From NCBI RefSeq assembly GCF_035573695.1, contig NZ_CP121694.1, positions 62,001-126,000 of the forward strand: a DNA stretch of 64,000 nt, read 5' to 3'. This DNA comes from Metallumcola ferriviriculae (GTDB lineage Bacteria > Bacillota > JADQBR01). The notes under the pieces were generated by a model. That model was not told where the DNA came from. It made no database searches and was given only the letters and a program-made list of their open reading frames with translations. Within the stretch, counting starts at the first letter, position 1, and the number at the start of each line of letters is the position of its first letter. A program made the translations under genes and the position numbers. Shown here in pieces: positions 16,752 to 27,000 of this stretch.

Positions 16752-17678
16752 CTACATTACCGAAGCCATCACAGCTTTTTGCACATGTAGTCGATTCTCT
16801 GCCTGGTCAAAAATTACTGACCGGGGACCATCAATAACTTCAGTGGTAATTTCCTCTCCCCGGTGGGCAGGCAGGCAGTGCATCACCACTGCATCCGCTT
16901 TAGCTAGCGATAGCAGTGCTTTATTTATCTGGTAACCTGAAAAAGCCCTCTGTCTCTCTTTTTGTTCTCTTTCCTGGCCCATACTAGCCCACACATCCGT
17001 ATATAAGACATCAACCCCTTGAGCGGCCTCCCGTACATCGTGCGTCACTATAACTTTGCCCTCATTATTCTTGACACCCTCTATAATAGACTCTTCCGGT
17101 TCATAGCCGCCGGGACAGGCAACCCTTATCTCCATCCCCATCTTAGTGCAGCCATGTATTAACGAATGGGCCATATTATTACCATCGCCGATATAAGTCA
17201 TTTTCAATCCTGACAGGGTGCCCTTATTTTCCTTAATCGTCATCAGGTCTGCCATCACCTGACAGGGATGCAGCAAATCCGTCAGGCCGTTAATAACAGG
17301 TACATCCGCTTCCCGAGCTAACTGCTCCACCTGTTGGTGGCTGAAGGTGCGAATCATAATGCCCTGGACATACCTTGATAAAACCTTTGCCGTATCTACC
17401 ACACTTTCGCCTCGCCCCAGCTGCAAATCCTGCCCTAGAAACAAGGCTTGACCTCCTAATTGGTACATCCCCACTTCAAAAGAAACCCGTGTACGGGTGG
17501 AGTTTTTATGAAAAATCATCGCCAGGCTTTTACCCTTGAGAATTTGGTGTGGTTCGCCTTTTTTTTGCGACTGCTTCAGTTTATCTGCCAAATTTAACAA
17601 ATAATCTATTTCCTGAGCAGAGAAGTCATTAAGATTTAAGAAATCCCTGCCCCGCAGTTCTATATCTACAGGCTGCAT
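16752..17678 (-). CDS. argF: Ornithine carbamoyltransferase
   Basis: This 308-residue transcarbamylase has the carbamoyl-phosphate motif STRTR at 60-64, HPCQVMADLMT and the ornithine-binding HCLPAHRGEEI loop. It makes citrulline, using the carbamoyl phosphate produced by the preceding carAB. The gap to carB is 77 bp and contains half of a long palindrome. The product is the anabolic type by operon context. Confidence 0.96.
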   Translation of the reverse strand: MQPVDIELRGRDFLNLNDFSAQEIDYLLNLADKLKQSQKKGEPHQILKGKSLAMIFHKNSTRTRVSFEVGMYQLGGQALFLGQDLQLGRGESVVDTAKVLSRYVQGIMIRTFSHQQVEQLAREADVPVINGLTDLLHPCQVMADLMTIKENKGTLSGLKMTYIGDGNNMAHSLIHGCTKMGMEIRVACPGGYEPEESIIEGVKNNEGKVIVTHDVREAAQGVDVLYTDVWASMGQEREQKERQRAFSGYQINKALLSLAKADAVVMHCLPAHRGEEITTEVIDGPRSVIFDQAENRLHVQKAVMASVM

Positions 17679-17734
17679 TATCGCTGCCTCCTTCCATTCT
17701 TTCCCTCTAGTTTATCCAAAAAAGCCGGTATTGA

Positions 17735-17781
17735 CAATAACTTTACAAAATGGTGTCAGGCACCATTTTGTAAAGTTATTG
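17735..17781. repeat. 21-bp perfect palindrome over the carB stop codon (REP-like)
   Basis: Two 21-bp perfectly complementary arms (17735-17755 and 17761-17781) flank a 5-nt loop. The core is GGTG-TCAGG-CACC. The right arm codes for the last residues of CarB (ITLQNGA) and the stop lies in the loop. GGTGTCAGGCACC cores recur in REP/RAYT-type palindromes of many bacteria (general knowledge, not checked here). No other copy was noticed in this window. Confidence 0.7.
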
Positions 17782-20700
17782 GATGAAGATAGTCACTCAC
17801 CGCTTGGCAATCCCATGTTTGGCCTTTCTTTCGTGCTTCGACCACCGCTAACAACCCCTCGGCGGTATCCAGCGATGTCAGGCAGGGTACACCGTATTCA
17901 ATAGCGGCCCTTCGTAATTTAAAGCCGAATCTATCAGGTATTTTCCCTTTTGTTGGTGTATTAATTACTAAGTCCACCCCGCCTGAACGAACATATCCGC
18001 TGATATCCTCACGCTGTTCGGGCGGCAGTTTGCTAACCTTTATTCCTTGTTGGCCTAAGAATTCTGCAGTATCTTGCGTTGCTACCAAGCAGAATCCCAA
18101 GCGATTGAAGCCCCTCATCAGGGCTAAAGCTTCTTCTTTATCCTTGTCTGCCAGAGATACTAGTATAGTACCGGCAGATGGCACTGCCAGACCGCTGCCG
18201 GTTATGGCCTTATACATTGCCCCGGAAAATGTGCTGTCCAGTCCCATTACTTCTCCGGTAGACTTCATTTCTGGGCCCAGGGATGGCTCCACCCTAGTAA
18301 GTTTTTCAAATGAAAATACCGGTGACTTTACTGCTACGTAGTCTACAGGTTCCTTTAAGCCCGGTGTATAACCCTGCTGCTTCACCGTCTCGCCTAACAT
18401 CACCTTTGTTGCCACTTTCACCATAGGTATCCCGGTTACTTTACTTAGAATGGGCACCGTGCGGGATGCCCGAGGGTTAACTTCTAACACATAGACCTTA
18501 CCCCGGTCCACAACATACTGAATATTGAGCAGCCCTTTGACTGCTAATGCCCGGGCAATGCGCATAGTATAGTCCACAATCTGATTGATTTCTGCTTCGC
18601 TTAAGCTCTGGGGTGGGTAAACAGCCATACTGTCGCCCGAATGTACGCCCGCCCGCTCAATATGCTCCATAATACCGGGAATGAGGCAATCGCTCCCGTC
18701 TGCAATAGCATCCACTTCTACTTCCTTACCCCGGATATATTTATCAACCAGCACCGGGTGCTTTGGCGAGACCCTTACTGCTGTTTTCATATAGGTCTTT
18801 AGCTCTTCCACATCATGAACCACTTCCATAGCACGCCCTCCGATAACATAAGAAGGCCGTACTACTACCGGAAAACCTAATTCTACGGCTGCATCTAAGG
18901 CCTGTGCTTCATTAGTTACAGACCGTCCTTCTGTTTGGGGTATTTCTAAAGCACGTAACAGCTTTTCAAATCTATCCCGGTCTTCTGCTGTGTCAATGGA
19001 GTCCATGGATGAACCTAACAGCGGCACTCCATGTTCCGCCAGACCATTAGCTAAATTAATAGCTGTCTGGCCGCCAAATTGTACAATAACACCATCGGGG
19101 TTCTCGATATCAACTATATTTAATACATCTTCCAAAGTCAGTGGTTCAAAAAACAGTTTATCCGATGTGTCAAAGTCGGTACTGACAGTTTCGGGGTTAT
19201 TATTAATGATTATTGATTGAACTCCTGCCTCCCTTAAAGCCCAAACCGAATGCACGGAGCAATAATCAAATTCTATTCCTTGACCAATTCTAATTGGGCC
19301 TGACCCAATCACAAGTACTTTTTTACCATCAGATACCACCACTTCGTTTTCTTCCTCATAGGTAGAGTAATAATATGGCGTGTCTGCTTCAAATTCGGCC
19401 GCACAGGTATCCACTACCTTATAGACCGGTATAATACCGGCATTTTTACGGTAATCTCGAATCTCCTGGGTATTTATACCGATAATTTTAGCAATCTGGT
19501 AGTCCGAAAATCCTGCTGCTTTTAACTCTTTCATCAACTGCGGCGACAGTTTTTCCTTGATTAACCGTTTTTCCAAGGATACTAGATACTTAATCTTTTC
19601 CAGGAAAAAACGGTCTATCTTACTTAGAAGCTCCACTTCTTTGATGTTCCAGTCCCTGCGAAAGGCCTCAGCCACTACAAATATCCGCTCATCATCGGCA
19701 CTGCTAAGCTTATGCTCCACTTCCATATCCGACCAGATCAGGGAATCGGGAATGCGCAGACCATAAAAGCCAATGTCCAACGATCTCACCGCTTTTAGCA
19801 GTGCAGATTCAAAAGTCCGATCAATTGCCATCACTTCTCCAGTGGCCTTCATCTGCGTAGAAAGAGTCCTGTCGGCAAAGTTAAATTTATCAAACGGCCA
19901 GCGAGGAATCTTTACTACCACATAATCCAACGTGGGTTCGAAACAAGCCGAGGTTTTACCGGTAACCGGATTGGTAATTTCGTCAAGGCCTAGACCAATG
20001 GCTATTTTTGCAGCCATTTTGGCAATCGGGTACCCAGTTGCCTTGGATGCCAGGGCACTAGAACGACTCACCCTAGGATTTACCTCGATAACTATATATT
20101 CCATGCTTTCAGGGTTTAAAGCAAACTGAACATTACAACCGCCTTCAACTTTCAAAGCGCGGATTATCTTTAATGATGCGCTGCGCAGCATTTGATATTC
20201 CTTATCCGATAATGTCTGAGACGGTGCCACCACAATGCTGTCGCCAGTATGGATACCTACAGGGTCAACGTTTTCCATGTTACATATAGTGATACAGTTG
20301 TCTTTACCATCCCGCATCACTTCATATTCTATCTCTTTCCAGCCGGCAACACTTTTTTCAAGCAGGACTTCCCCGATCATACTCAATTTTAAACCGCGAG
20401 CAAGAATCTCTGCTAACTGCTTATCAGTATGGGCAATGCCGCCGCCGCTGCCCCCCATTGTGTAGGCAGGTCGAATTATTACCGGGTACCCGACCCTTGC
20501 GATAAAGTCCTTTGCCTGCTCCAAGGAGCTAACAATTGTACTTTCAGGGATAGGTTCACCAATATCCAGCATCAGCTGCTTAAACTCATCCCTATCCTCT
20601 GCTTGTTTAATGGATTCTACCGGTGTACCCAGCAGCTCCACTCCATATTTATCCAAGATGCCGCCTTCGTAAAGCTCAACCGCCAGATTGAGACCTGTCT

Positions 20701-20977
20701 GCCCGCCTAAAGTGGGTAATAGGCCCTGGGGTTTCTCTTGCTTAATAATACGGCTCAGTGTTTCCATATTTAATGGTTCTATATAAACTCTATCTGCAAT
20801 ATCTCCGTCGGTCATGATAGTTGCCGGGTTAGAATTGACAAGTACTACTTCCAATCCTTCCTCCCTCAGTGCCTTACATGCCTGAGTACCGGCATAGTCG
20901 AATTCTGCTGCCTGACCGATTATTATCGGACCCGATCCTATCACCAATACTTTCTGCAAATAATCTATCTTGGGCAA
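17756..20977 (-). CDS. carB: Carbamoyl-phosphate synthase large subunit
   Basis: This is a 1073-residue enzyme with two homologous ATP-grasp halves ([19 protein letters not shown] at the start; [20 protein letters not shown] near 555) and a C-terminal MGS-like allosteric domain (about 930-1073, with the NTPTKGK phosphate loop). It makes carbamoyl phosphate from glutamine-derived ammonia, bicarbonate and ATP. The start was set at a TTG (20977, MPKIDYLQ) because AAGGAG lies 8 nt upstream; a GTG three codons earlier is too close to it. Placement inside the arg operon indicates an arginine-dedicated synthase. The last codons fall within a long palindrome. Confidence 0.96.
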   Translation of the reverse strand: MPKIDYLQKVLVIGSGPIIIGQAAEFDYAGTQACKALREEGLEVVLVNSNPATIMTDGDIADRVYIEPLNMETLSRIIKQEKPQGLLPTLGGQTGLNLAVELYEGGILDKYGVELLGTPVESIKQAEDRDEFKQLMLDIGEPIPESTIVSSLEQAKDFIARVGYPVIIRPAYTMGGSGGGIAHTDKQLAEILARGLKLSMIGEVLLEKSVAGWKEIEYEVMRDGKDNCITICNMENVDPVGIHTGDSIVVAPSQTLSDKEYQMLRSASLKIIRALKVEGGCNVQFALNPESMEYIVIEVNPRVSRSSALASKATGYPIAKMAAKIAIGLGLDEITNPVTGKTSACFEPTLDYVVVKIPRWPFDKFNFADRTLSTQMKATGEVMAIDRTFESALLKAVRSLDIGFYGLRIPDSLIWSDMEVEHKLSSADDERIFVVAEAFRRDWNIKEVELLSKIDRFFLEKIKYLVSLEKRLIKEKLSPQLMKELKAAGFSDYQIAKIIGINTQEIRDYRKNAGIIPVYKVVDTCAAEFEADTPYYYSTYEEENEVVVSDGKKVLVIGSGPIRIGQGIEFDYCSVHSVWALREAGVQSIIINNNPETVSTDFDTSDKLFFEPLTLEDVLNIVDIENPDGVIVQFGGQTAINLANGLAEHGVPLLGSSMDSIDTAEDRDRFEKLLRALEIPQTEGRSVTNEAQALDAAVELGFPVVVRPSYVIGGRAMEVVHDVEELKTYMKTAVRVSPKHPVLVDKYIRGKEVEVDAIADGSDCLIPGIMEHIERAGVHSGDSMAVYPPQSLSEAEINQIVDYTMRIARALAVKGLLNIQYVVDRGKVYVLEVNPRASRTVPILSKVTGIPMVKVATKVMLGETVKQQGYTPGLKEPVDYVAVKSPVFSFEKLTRVEPSLGPEMKSTGEVMGLDSTFSGAMYKAITGSGLAVPSAGTILVSLADKDKEEALALMRGFNRLGFCLVATQDTAEFLGQQGIKVSKLPPEQREDISGYVRSGGVDLVINTPTKGKIPDRFGFKLRRAAIEYGVPCLTSLDTAEGLLAVVEARKKGQTWDCQAVSDYLHPITLQNGA

Positions 20978-20996
20978 AAGTACCACTCCTTGCTAG

Positions 20997-22073
20997 TTAC
21001 TGTGTCATCAATCTAGTGAATTGGTCAAAGAGGTACCGGGAATCCTCGGGCCCCGGTGCCGCTTCGGGGTGATACTGCACGCTAAAAATAGGCCTATCCT
21101 TTACCCGCAGTCCTTCTACTGTATCGTCGTTAATGTTTTGGTGGGTCATCTCCACATTACTAGGAAGACTTCTGCCATCAATGGCATAGCCATGGTTTTG
21201 AGAGGTAATAAAAGTACGATTGCTGCCAATATCCTTCACCGGATGGTTAGCACCCCTATGGCCAAATTTCAGCTTATAAGTCTCGCAGCCAAGGGCTAGA
21301 CCAATTACCTGATGACCCAAGCAAATACCGGCCACAGGTAAAACATTCATTAACTCCCTCACCGTAGCCACTGCCTCAGGCACGTCCTTGGGATCTCCGG
21401 GGCCATTTGATAAGAATAGACCCCCGGGTGCCAAAGCCATAATTTCTTTAGCTGATGTGTAACTGGGTACAACGGTAACATCCCAGCCATACTCCTGCAG
21501 CATGCGCAGGATATTTTGTTTAATACCAAAATCCATGACCACGACCTTCGGTCCCTGGCCGGGCAGATGATAGACTTTTTCCGTAGTGACAGTACGTACT
21601 AATTCAGGGCCGTTTGTTGTCATCTGCCTCACCTGTTCCAGCAGTGAGTCGGGATTAGCCACTAATTCTTCTTCTGTGGTTATGGCCCCCCGCAGCGTAC
21701 CCAGCGAACGGATGCGCCGAGTCAAAGAACGGGTATCTATCCCACTTACACCCATAATATTATGCCTGGACAAGTATTCATCAACCGTACCTTCGTTACG
21801 CCAGTTGCTGGGCATTTTGCATGCTTCTCGCACTACAAAACCTCTCACTTTTGGACCGTTTGATTCTGCGTAATCATCAGTGATACCGTAATTGCCAATC
21901 AGCGGATAAGTCATAGTGACTATCTGCCCTGTATAGGACGGATCAGTAAGTACCTCTTGATAACCGGTCATCCCGGTATTGAAAACCACTTCGCCTAAAA
22001 CCGTTCCCTGGTAACCGAGGCCCGTACCATAATATTTCTTCCCGTCTTCAAGTATTAAAACTGCTGAAGTCAC
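20997..22073 (-). CDS. carA: Carbamoyl-phosphate synthase small subunit (glutaminase)
   Basis: This 358-residue subunit has the CPSase_sm N-domain ([20 protein letters not shown]) and a class I glutamine amidotransferase domain. The nucleophile is in [10 protein letters not shown], and the His-Glu pair in [15 protein letters not shown]. It hydrolyses glutamine and channels ammonia to CarB, whose gene follows after 19 nt. It starts only 3 nt after the argD stop. Confidence 0.96.
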   Translation of the reverse strand: MTSAVLILEDGKKYYGTGLGYQGTVLGEVVFNTGMTGYQEVLTDPSYTGQIVTMTYPLIGNYGITDDYAESNGPKVRGFVVREACKMPSNWRNEGTVDEYLSRHNIMGVSGIDTRSLTRRIRSLGTLRGAITTEEELVANPDSLLEQVRQMTTNGPELVRTVTTEKVYHLPGQGPKVVVMDFGIKQNILRMLQEYGWDVTVVPSYTSAKEIMALAPGGLFLSNGPGDPKDVPEAVATVRELMNVLPVAGICLGHQVIGLALGCETYKLKFGHRGANHPVKDIGSNRTFITSQNHGYAIDGRSLPSNVEMTHQNINDDTVEGLRVKDRPIFSVQYHPEAAPGPEDSRYLFDQFTRLMTQ

Positions 22074-22076
22074 TTT

Positions 22077-23270
22077 TTAATCACCCGCTTCCAAAGCCCG
22101 CTCCAGGATGCTCATAGCCTCATCCACTTCAACTGTAGTAATGTTAAGCGGCGGTAAAAATCGCAGCGTATCACCGGCTACACAGTTAATCAGCAAGCCT
22201 GCCCGGAGACAATATTCCACTATGGCTGCGCCGGGTTTGGTCAGCTGCAGCCCCAACATCAGCCCGCTGCCGCGCACTTCGGTAACAAAATCATATCTAT
22301 CTATTAGTGCAGATAACTTTTCTCGAAAATAATCACCTATTTCGGCTGCGTTACCAACAACTTTTTCCTCTGCCATAGCCGTCATCGCTGCTACAGCCGC
22401 AGCACAGGCCAATGGGTTTCCACCAAAAGTAGATGCATGGTCTCCCGGCTGAAATCCGGAAGCCACCTTTTCCCCGGCCAGCATAGCGCCAATGGCCGTC
22501 CCGCCTCCCAGTGCTTTAGCTAAGGAAAGTATGTCCGGCATCACGCCTGACTGTTGGAAAGCAAACCATTTGCCGGTTCTGCCAATACCACACTGAACTT
22601 CGTCAAAAATTAGCAGGATCTGGTTAGCTTCACAAAGCTCTTTTACCTGCTTAAGATATTGGCTGTCCGCTGTGAAGACACCACCTTCTCCCTGCACCGG
22701 CTCCAATAACACAGCACAGGTTACGGGACTGATGGCAGCCTCCAATGCCCCAATATCATTAAAAGGAACATATTTAAACCCTTCAGGAAGCGGCGCAAAA
22801 CCGTTGTGGAATTTTTCCTGCCCTGTGGCAGTCAGTGTCGCTAAAGTCCGCCCATGAAAGGATTTTTGCATGGAAATAATCTCGTACTTCTCCTCGCCCC
22901 AATTTGTTTTGGCGTACTTCCGCGCCAGCTTGATGGCCGACTCATTAGCTTCGGCTCCGCTGTTACAAAAGAACGCTTGACCGAGACCGGATCTTTCCAC
23001 AAGTATTTGAGCCAGCTTGACCTGGGGTTCAATCCAATAAAGATTGGAACAATGTATCAACTGGCGGGCTTGAGCAGCAATTGCCTCGCTAACCGCCGGA
23101 TGGCAGTGACCCAAAGAATTGACCGCTAACCCGCCTACAAAATCCAAATACTCTTTACCATCAGCATCCCAAACCCGAGGCCCCTGGCCTTTAACTAATG
23201 CCAGAGGTAACCGGCCGTAAGTATTCATGACATATTTCTTGCCCTGCTCAACGATTTCCTGATTAGTCAT
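22077..23270 (-). CDS. argD: Acetylornithine aminotransferase
   Basis: This 397-residue class III PLP aminotransferase has the Schiff-base lysine in LAKALGGGTAIGAM, the acidic LLIFDEVQCGIGRTGK segment and the HGRTLATLTATGQ region. It converts N-acetylglutamate semialdehyde to N-acetylornithine. It lies between argB (8 nt) and carA (3 nt) and reads as part of one transcript. Confidence 0.95.
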   Translation of the reverse strand: MTNQEIVEQGKKYVMNTYGRLPLALVKGQGPRVWDADGKEYLDFVGGLAVNSLGHCHPAVSEAIAAQARQLIHCSNLYWIEPQVKLAQILVERSGLGQAFFCNSGAEANESAIKLARKYAKTNWGEEKYEIISMQKSFHGRTLATLTATGQEKFHNGFAPLPEGFKYVPFNDIGALEAAISPVTCAVLLEPVQGEGGVFTADSQYLKQVKELCEANQILLIFDEVQCGIGRTGKWFAFQQSGVMPDILSLAKALGGGTAIGAMLAGEKVASGFQPGDHASTFGGNPLACAAAVAAMTAMAEEKVVGNAAEIGDYFREKLSALIDRYDFVTEVRGSGLMLGLQLTKPGAAIVEYCLRAGLLINCVAGDTLRFLPPLNITTVEVDEAMSILERALEAGD

Positions 23271-23278
23271 ATCTTAAA

Positions 23279-24175
23279 TCACTCCTCATCCCTAACAACC
23301 ATGGTTCCAATACCTTCATCGGTAAAGATCTCTAATAACAGCGAATGTCTAAGGCGCCCGTCAATGATGTGAGTACGACCAACACCCTTTGCCAAGGCAC
23401 TAATACAGCACTCTACTTTAGGTATCATCCCGCCGCCGATAATCCCTTGTTTAATCAAAGCAGGAATTTGGGAAACCGCGAGAGAGGATATCAGTGTGTC
23501 AGCACTGCTGCTGTCACGCATAATTCCCTCTACGTCTGTTAACAGCACCAGTTTATCAGCTGCTAAAGCCCCGGCTACCTCGCCGGCCACCGTATCTGCA
23601 TTAATATTATAACTTTCCCCGTCTTCACCTAAGCCGATAGGAGCCACCACCGGGATATATCCCTTTTCAATGACAGTGTTAATTATCTCCGGATTTATGG
23701 CGGCAACAGCACCGACATGACCCAGATCTACCTCCTGCCGCTGACCATGCTCGTTTTCTATAAACGCCAGCTTTTGTTTGGCTTGGATGAATGAAGCATC
23801 CTTCCCGCTTAGCCCTACCGCCTTGCCACCGTTTTGATTAATTAAAGATACTATTTCCTTATTTATCTTACCTGCCAGTACCATCTCGACAATTTCCATA
23901 GTCTCCTTATCAGTGACCCGAAGCCCGTTGACAAAATCTGTTTCTTTACCGACCCTTTTAAGCATCCGGTTTATTTCCGGCCCACCCCCATGTACAATTA
24001 CGGGGTTCATGCCCACAAACTTCATCAGGACAGCGTCTACAATCACGGCCTGCCTTAATTCATCGTTAACCATCGCATTACCACCATACTTAATTACCAC
24101 TGTCCGACCGTAGAACTTTTTGATGTATGGTAAAGCTTCTATCAAAATGTTAGTTTTCTCTAACGGAGAAATCAT
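23279..24175 (-). CDS. argB: Acetylglutamate kinase
   Basis: This 298-residue amino-acid kinase has [12 protein letters not shown] for phosphate binding, [32 protein letters not shown] and [10 protein letters not shown]. Length and the long N-terminal helix before the kinase core resemble the arginine-inhibited hexameric class, so feedback control is plausible but inferred. The start at 24175 (MISPLEK) follows AAAGGGGGAG; the longer frame begins in non-conserved sequence. Confidence 0.95.
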   Translation of the reverse strand: MISPLEKTNILIEALPYIKKFYGRTVVIKYGGNAMVNDELRQAVIVDAVLMKFVGMNPVIVHGGGPEINRMLKRVGKETDFVNGLRVTDKETMEIVEMVLAGKINKEIVSLINQNGGKAVGLSGKDASFIQAKQKLAFIENEHGQRQEVDLGHVGAVAAINPEIINTVIEKGYIPVVAPIGLGEDGESYNINADTVAGEVAGALAADKLVLLTDVEGIMRDSSSADTLISSLAVSQIPALIKQGIIGGGMIPKVECCISALAKGVGRTHIIDGRLRHSLLLEIFTDEGIGTMVVRDEE

Positions 24176-24255
24176 TTTTCTCCCCCTTTCCCCGCACTCC
24201 ACTATCTAACTCACTCTTTTGCCTTATTAAAGGAATAAGCCTTTATTGCTCTTAC

Positions 24256-25476
24256 CTATGTTCTATAGTCAGCATTTATCTTTACATAATCGTACGAAAA
24301 ATCGCAGGTCCAGGCAGTAGCGCTTTTATCACCAACCTTAAGGTCGATTTTGACGTTAATGTCTCTTCTTGCGAGAATTTCCCCGGTCTTCACCTCGTCA
24401 AATTTTAACCCGGCACCGGCAGACAACATCTGCTCCGAACCCGCTTCGCTTTCAATCCAAATATCCACTTTGCCAGGGCTAAACTCTGCCCCGGAATAGC
24501 CCACCGCGGAAAAAATCCTGCCCCAGTTGGCATCCTCTCCAAAAAAGGCAGTCTTAACTAAACTAGAATTGGCCACTGCCATAGCCGCTCGCCGTGCGTC
24601 TTTAACCGTGTATGCATGGTCCACAGTGATGGAAAGCAGCTTGGTTGCTCCTTCCCCATCACGAACCACTTCCTTGGCTAGATGGGCAGCCACCTCTTTC
24701 AGAACTTTAGTAAAGGCATGATAATTCTTGTCCATAGTAGTAATTTCCGCATTGCCTGCGCTTCCAGACGCCAAGACTGCTACCATATCATTGGTACTGG
24801 TATCTCCGTCTACTGTGATCATATTAAATGTTTCGTCCACCACATGGGATAAAGTCGCCTTAAGCATTTCTTTAGATATGCTGATATTGGTGGACAAAAA
24901 ACCCAGCATGGTAGCCATATTAGGGTGAATCATACCACTACCCTTAGACATCCCGCCGATAACCACTTTTTTACCATCCAGCTCAAATTCCACCGCATAC
25001 TCCTTAGGATAAGTGTCCGTGGTCATAATGGCCGCAGCCGCATCCAGTCCACCGTCAGGGGATAGCTTTCGAGAGCATTCTTTGATACCCTGCCGCACCT
25101 TATCCATGGGTAGATTCACACCGATCACACCGGTAGAAGCTACTATAATCTGATGAGACTCAAGACCTAACAGTTCTGCCGTCAAACTTACCATTTCCCG
25201 GGCGTCCGCCAACCCCTGCTCACCCGTACAAGCATTGGCCACGCCGCTGTTCACCACAATAGCCTGAGCTTCACCCTGGCTTAAATTTTGGGCGTTTACC
25301 ACTATCGGTGCCGCCTTTACCTTATTTTGAGTATATACCGCTGCCGCGCGGGCAGGGGTATGGCAATATACCATGGCCATGTCCTTTTTAGCTTTTTTAA
25401 TATTCACCTGGACCCCGGCAGCGCTAAATCCTTCTACTGCCGTAATCCCACCTGGTATCACCTTGTAGTCAATCAT
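24256..25476 (-). CDS. argJ: Glutamate N-acetyltransferase / acetyl-CoA:glutamate acetyltransferase
   Basis: This 406-residue ArgJ is autocatalytically cleaved into alpha and beta chains at the Thr of KGSGMIHPNMATMLGF, which becomes the nucleophile. It recycles the acetyl group from acetylornithine to glutamate and may also use acetyl-CoA. No separate argA or argE is seen in the operon, which fits the cyclic pathway. The start is MIDYKVIPGG at 25476 with an upstream GGGGGTAGG; the longer frame adds only MGVGL. Confidence 0.95.
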   Translation of the reverse strand: MIDYKVIPGGITAVEGFSAAGVQVNIKKAKKDMAMVYCHTPARAAAVYTQNKVKAAPIVVNAQNLSQGEAQAIVVNSGVANACTGEQGLADAREMVSLTAELLGLESHQIIVASTGVIGVNLPMDKVRQGIKECSRKLSPDGGLDAAAAIMTTDTYPKEYAVEFELDGKKVVIGGMSKGSGMIHPNMATMLGFLSTNISISKEMLKATLSHVVDETFNMITVDGDTSTNDMVAVLASGSAGNAEITTMDKNYHAFTKVLKEVAAHLAKEVVRDGEGATKLLSITVDHAYTVKDARRAAMAVANSSLVKTAFFGEDANWGRIFSAVGYSGAEFSPGKVDIWIESEAGSEQMLSAGAGLKFDEVKTGEILARRDINVKIDLKVGDKSATAWTCDFSYDYVKINADYRT

Positions 25477-25515
25477 TAATCCTACCCCCATCGAAATTAT
25501 TATCTAAATTCCCTT

Positions 25516-26547
25516 TTACGGCATCATGCCCATACCCGCCAGTCCGGTATCCTCAGGCAGTCCGGCTAAAATATTAAAATTCTGTACTGCCTGGCCTGAT
25601 GCACCTTTAACTAAATTATCGATACAGCTGACTAATATCAATCTACCGGTCCTTTGGTCTACAGTCAGGTTTAAGAAACATCGGTTTGAACCATAACAGT
25701 ACTTAGTCTTGGGCCATTGCCCGGGGGATAAAAGCTGAACAAACGGTTCCCCCTGATAATAATCTTGGTATATAGCTCGCAATTCATCCTCATTCACCGT
25801 TTTAGACAAAGAAGCATAAATGGTACTAAGCATGCCCCGAGTCATGGGCACCAGATGGGGTGTAAAGCTTACTTTCACCTCTGCGTTAAAGAATTTCCCT
25901 AATTCCTGTTCAATTTCCGGAGTGTGTCGGTGGGAAGCCACTCCATAAGCGGTTATGGAATCGTTAACTTCACTATAATGCGTTGTTAATGATACTTTGC
26001 GACCTGCTCCCGACACACCTGATTTGGCATCGATAATTATACTACCTGGATTGACCAACCCTTTATCTGCAAGCGGTGCCAAAGCCAATAAAACTGTGGT
26101 GGGATAGCATCCGGGATTAGCAACCAGTTGGGCGTTACCGATCTTTGCACGATTAATTTCCGGTAACCCGTAAACACCCTGCCGCAGCCATTGTGGATGA
26201 CTGTGCTCGCTGCCGTACCACTGTTGATAGGTACCGGCGTCGTCCAGACGGAAATCAGCTCCTAAATCAATCACCTTAACCCCTTGCTCCCTGGCATCCG
26301 CCACAACCGGCCCAGATAAACCATGCGGTAAAGCAATAAACAGACAGTCACACCGCTGAAGCAATGCAGGACTGTATTCTGTCAATACTAAATCCAAACC
26401 AGCCAAATGGGGATATACCTCCGCCAGCTGCCTGCCTGCATAGCTTTGCGAAGTGACAAAAGATATTTCCGCATTCTCATGTCGTGATAAAATTTGTACC
26501 AATTGCACCCCAGTGTAACCGGTAGCGCCAACAATACCGACCTTCAT
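25516..26547 (-). CDS. argC: N-acetyl-gamma-glutamyl-phosphate reductase
   Basis: This 343-residue enzyme is a GAPDH/ASADH-like NADPH reductase: Rossmann loop GIVGATGYTG at the N-terminus, catalytic Cys in NPGCYPTTVLLAL and the basic SHRHTPEIEQEL region. It is the first gene of the arg operon, about 24 nt downstream of the promoter -10 element. The start at 26547 is set by AAAGGGTGATGTT; the upstream codons of the longer frame are an Asn/Tyr-rich leader of no family similarity. Confidence 0.96.
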   Translation of the reverse strand: MKVGIVGATGYTGVQLVQILSRHENAEISFVTSQSYAGRQLAEVYPHLAGLDLVLTEYSPALLQRCDCLFIALPHGLSGPVVADAREQGVKVIDLGADFRLDDAGTYQQWYGSEHSHPQWLRQGVYGLPEINRAKIGNAQLVANPGCYPTTVLLALAPLADKGLVNPGSIIIDAKSGVSGAGRKVSLTTHYSEVNDSITAYGVASHRHTPEIEQELGKFFNAEVKVSFTPHLVPMTRGMLSTIYASLSKTVNEDELRAIYQDYYQGEPFVQLLSPGQWPKTKYCYGSNRCFLNLTVDQRTGRLILVSCIDNLVKGASGQAVQNFNILAGLPEDTGLAGMGMMP

Positions 26548-26577
26548 AACATCACCCTTTAAATAATTATTGTTATA

Positions 26578-26606
26578 ATTATACACTCTGTTGCATATTC
26601 ATGCAA
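26578..26606 (-). promoter_or_regulatory. Arginine operon promoter with overlapping dyad (candidate ArgR box)
   Basis: On the minus strand TTGCAT, 17 bp, TATAAT, about 30 bp before the argC start. The -35 is the left half of a dyad TTGCAT-GAAT-ATGCAA (26591-26606). Its ATGAATATGCA core resembles ARG boxes, which centre on TGAAT...ATTCA-type half-sites. A repressor bound there would block RNA polymerase directly. The promoter is strong evidence. ArgR binding is inferred. Confidence 0.65.
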
Positions 26607-26689
26607 TGACTTTTCCTCTATAAACATAAATCTTTAAAAAAACATTTACTTTATTTTGCACAAATGCCATTTAAATTAGCAAAAGCTAG

Positions 26690-26950
26690 CAAGTCTTTGT
26701 TAACTGTCGGAAACCCTGCTTTAAGGTTATCCCGATTTTCCGGATAATACGATTTTCTTTTCGCTCAAAAGAAGAAGGTAATCGAAAACACTTACAATTA
26801 TGAAACAATGGCTTTTATGCCATCCGGCATTTAGCACCATAATTTCCTGTCCTGAAAATACCTATTTTCATTCCCAGGATGGTGCCGCGCTAGCGGCATG
26901 GGAACCTATACATTAAAAAAACCTCCGTTAATCCGGAGATTTTTCGTTTT
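26690..26950 (+). ncRNA. Structured intergenic region ending in a terminator (candidate RNA or leader)
   Basis: No ORF of note lies between the arg promoter and 27001, but dyads follow one another: TTATCC/GGATAA (26727-26747); nested CGATT..CTTTT..AAAAG..AATCG (26750-26784); ATGGC/GCCAT (26808-26823), which competes with ATGCC/GGCAT (26817-26830); a long hairpin GCACCAT..CCTG..TGAAAATA..TATTTTCA..CAGG..ATGGTGC (26834-26885); and TTCCCA-bulge-TGCCGC/GCGGCA-TGGGAA (26871-26904). The last two share bases 26871-26885, so they are mutually exclusive. A plus-strand terminator closes the region. It matches no riboswitch I know. Direction is inferred from the terminator; no clear promoter was found. 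Confidence 0.45.
26916..26948 (+). terminator. Rho-independent terminator before the Cys-rich gene
   Basis: CTCCG / CGGAG stem (26923-26938) flanked by A6 and by TTTTT-CG-TTTTTTTT on the plus strand. It stands 53 nt before the start at 27001, so it either ends an independent RNA or acts as an attenuator of that gene. Confidence 0.75.
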
Positions 26951-27000
26951 TTTTGGTTATACTAAACACTTACCAATCAATTTTAAAAGGAGGTCTATCA

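Noticed and set aside
26874-26904. T-box-like antiterminator (GGATGGTGCCGCG resembles AGGGTGGNACCGCG)
   Set aside because: The core differs at the near-invariant A of NACC. The outer helix pairs TTCCCA/TGGGAA instead of AGGG/CCCT, it does not overlap the terminator stem, and no stem I with specifier loop is seen upstream. The downstream gene is not an amino-acid gene.
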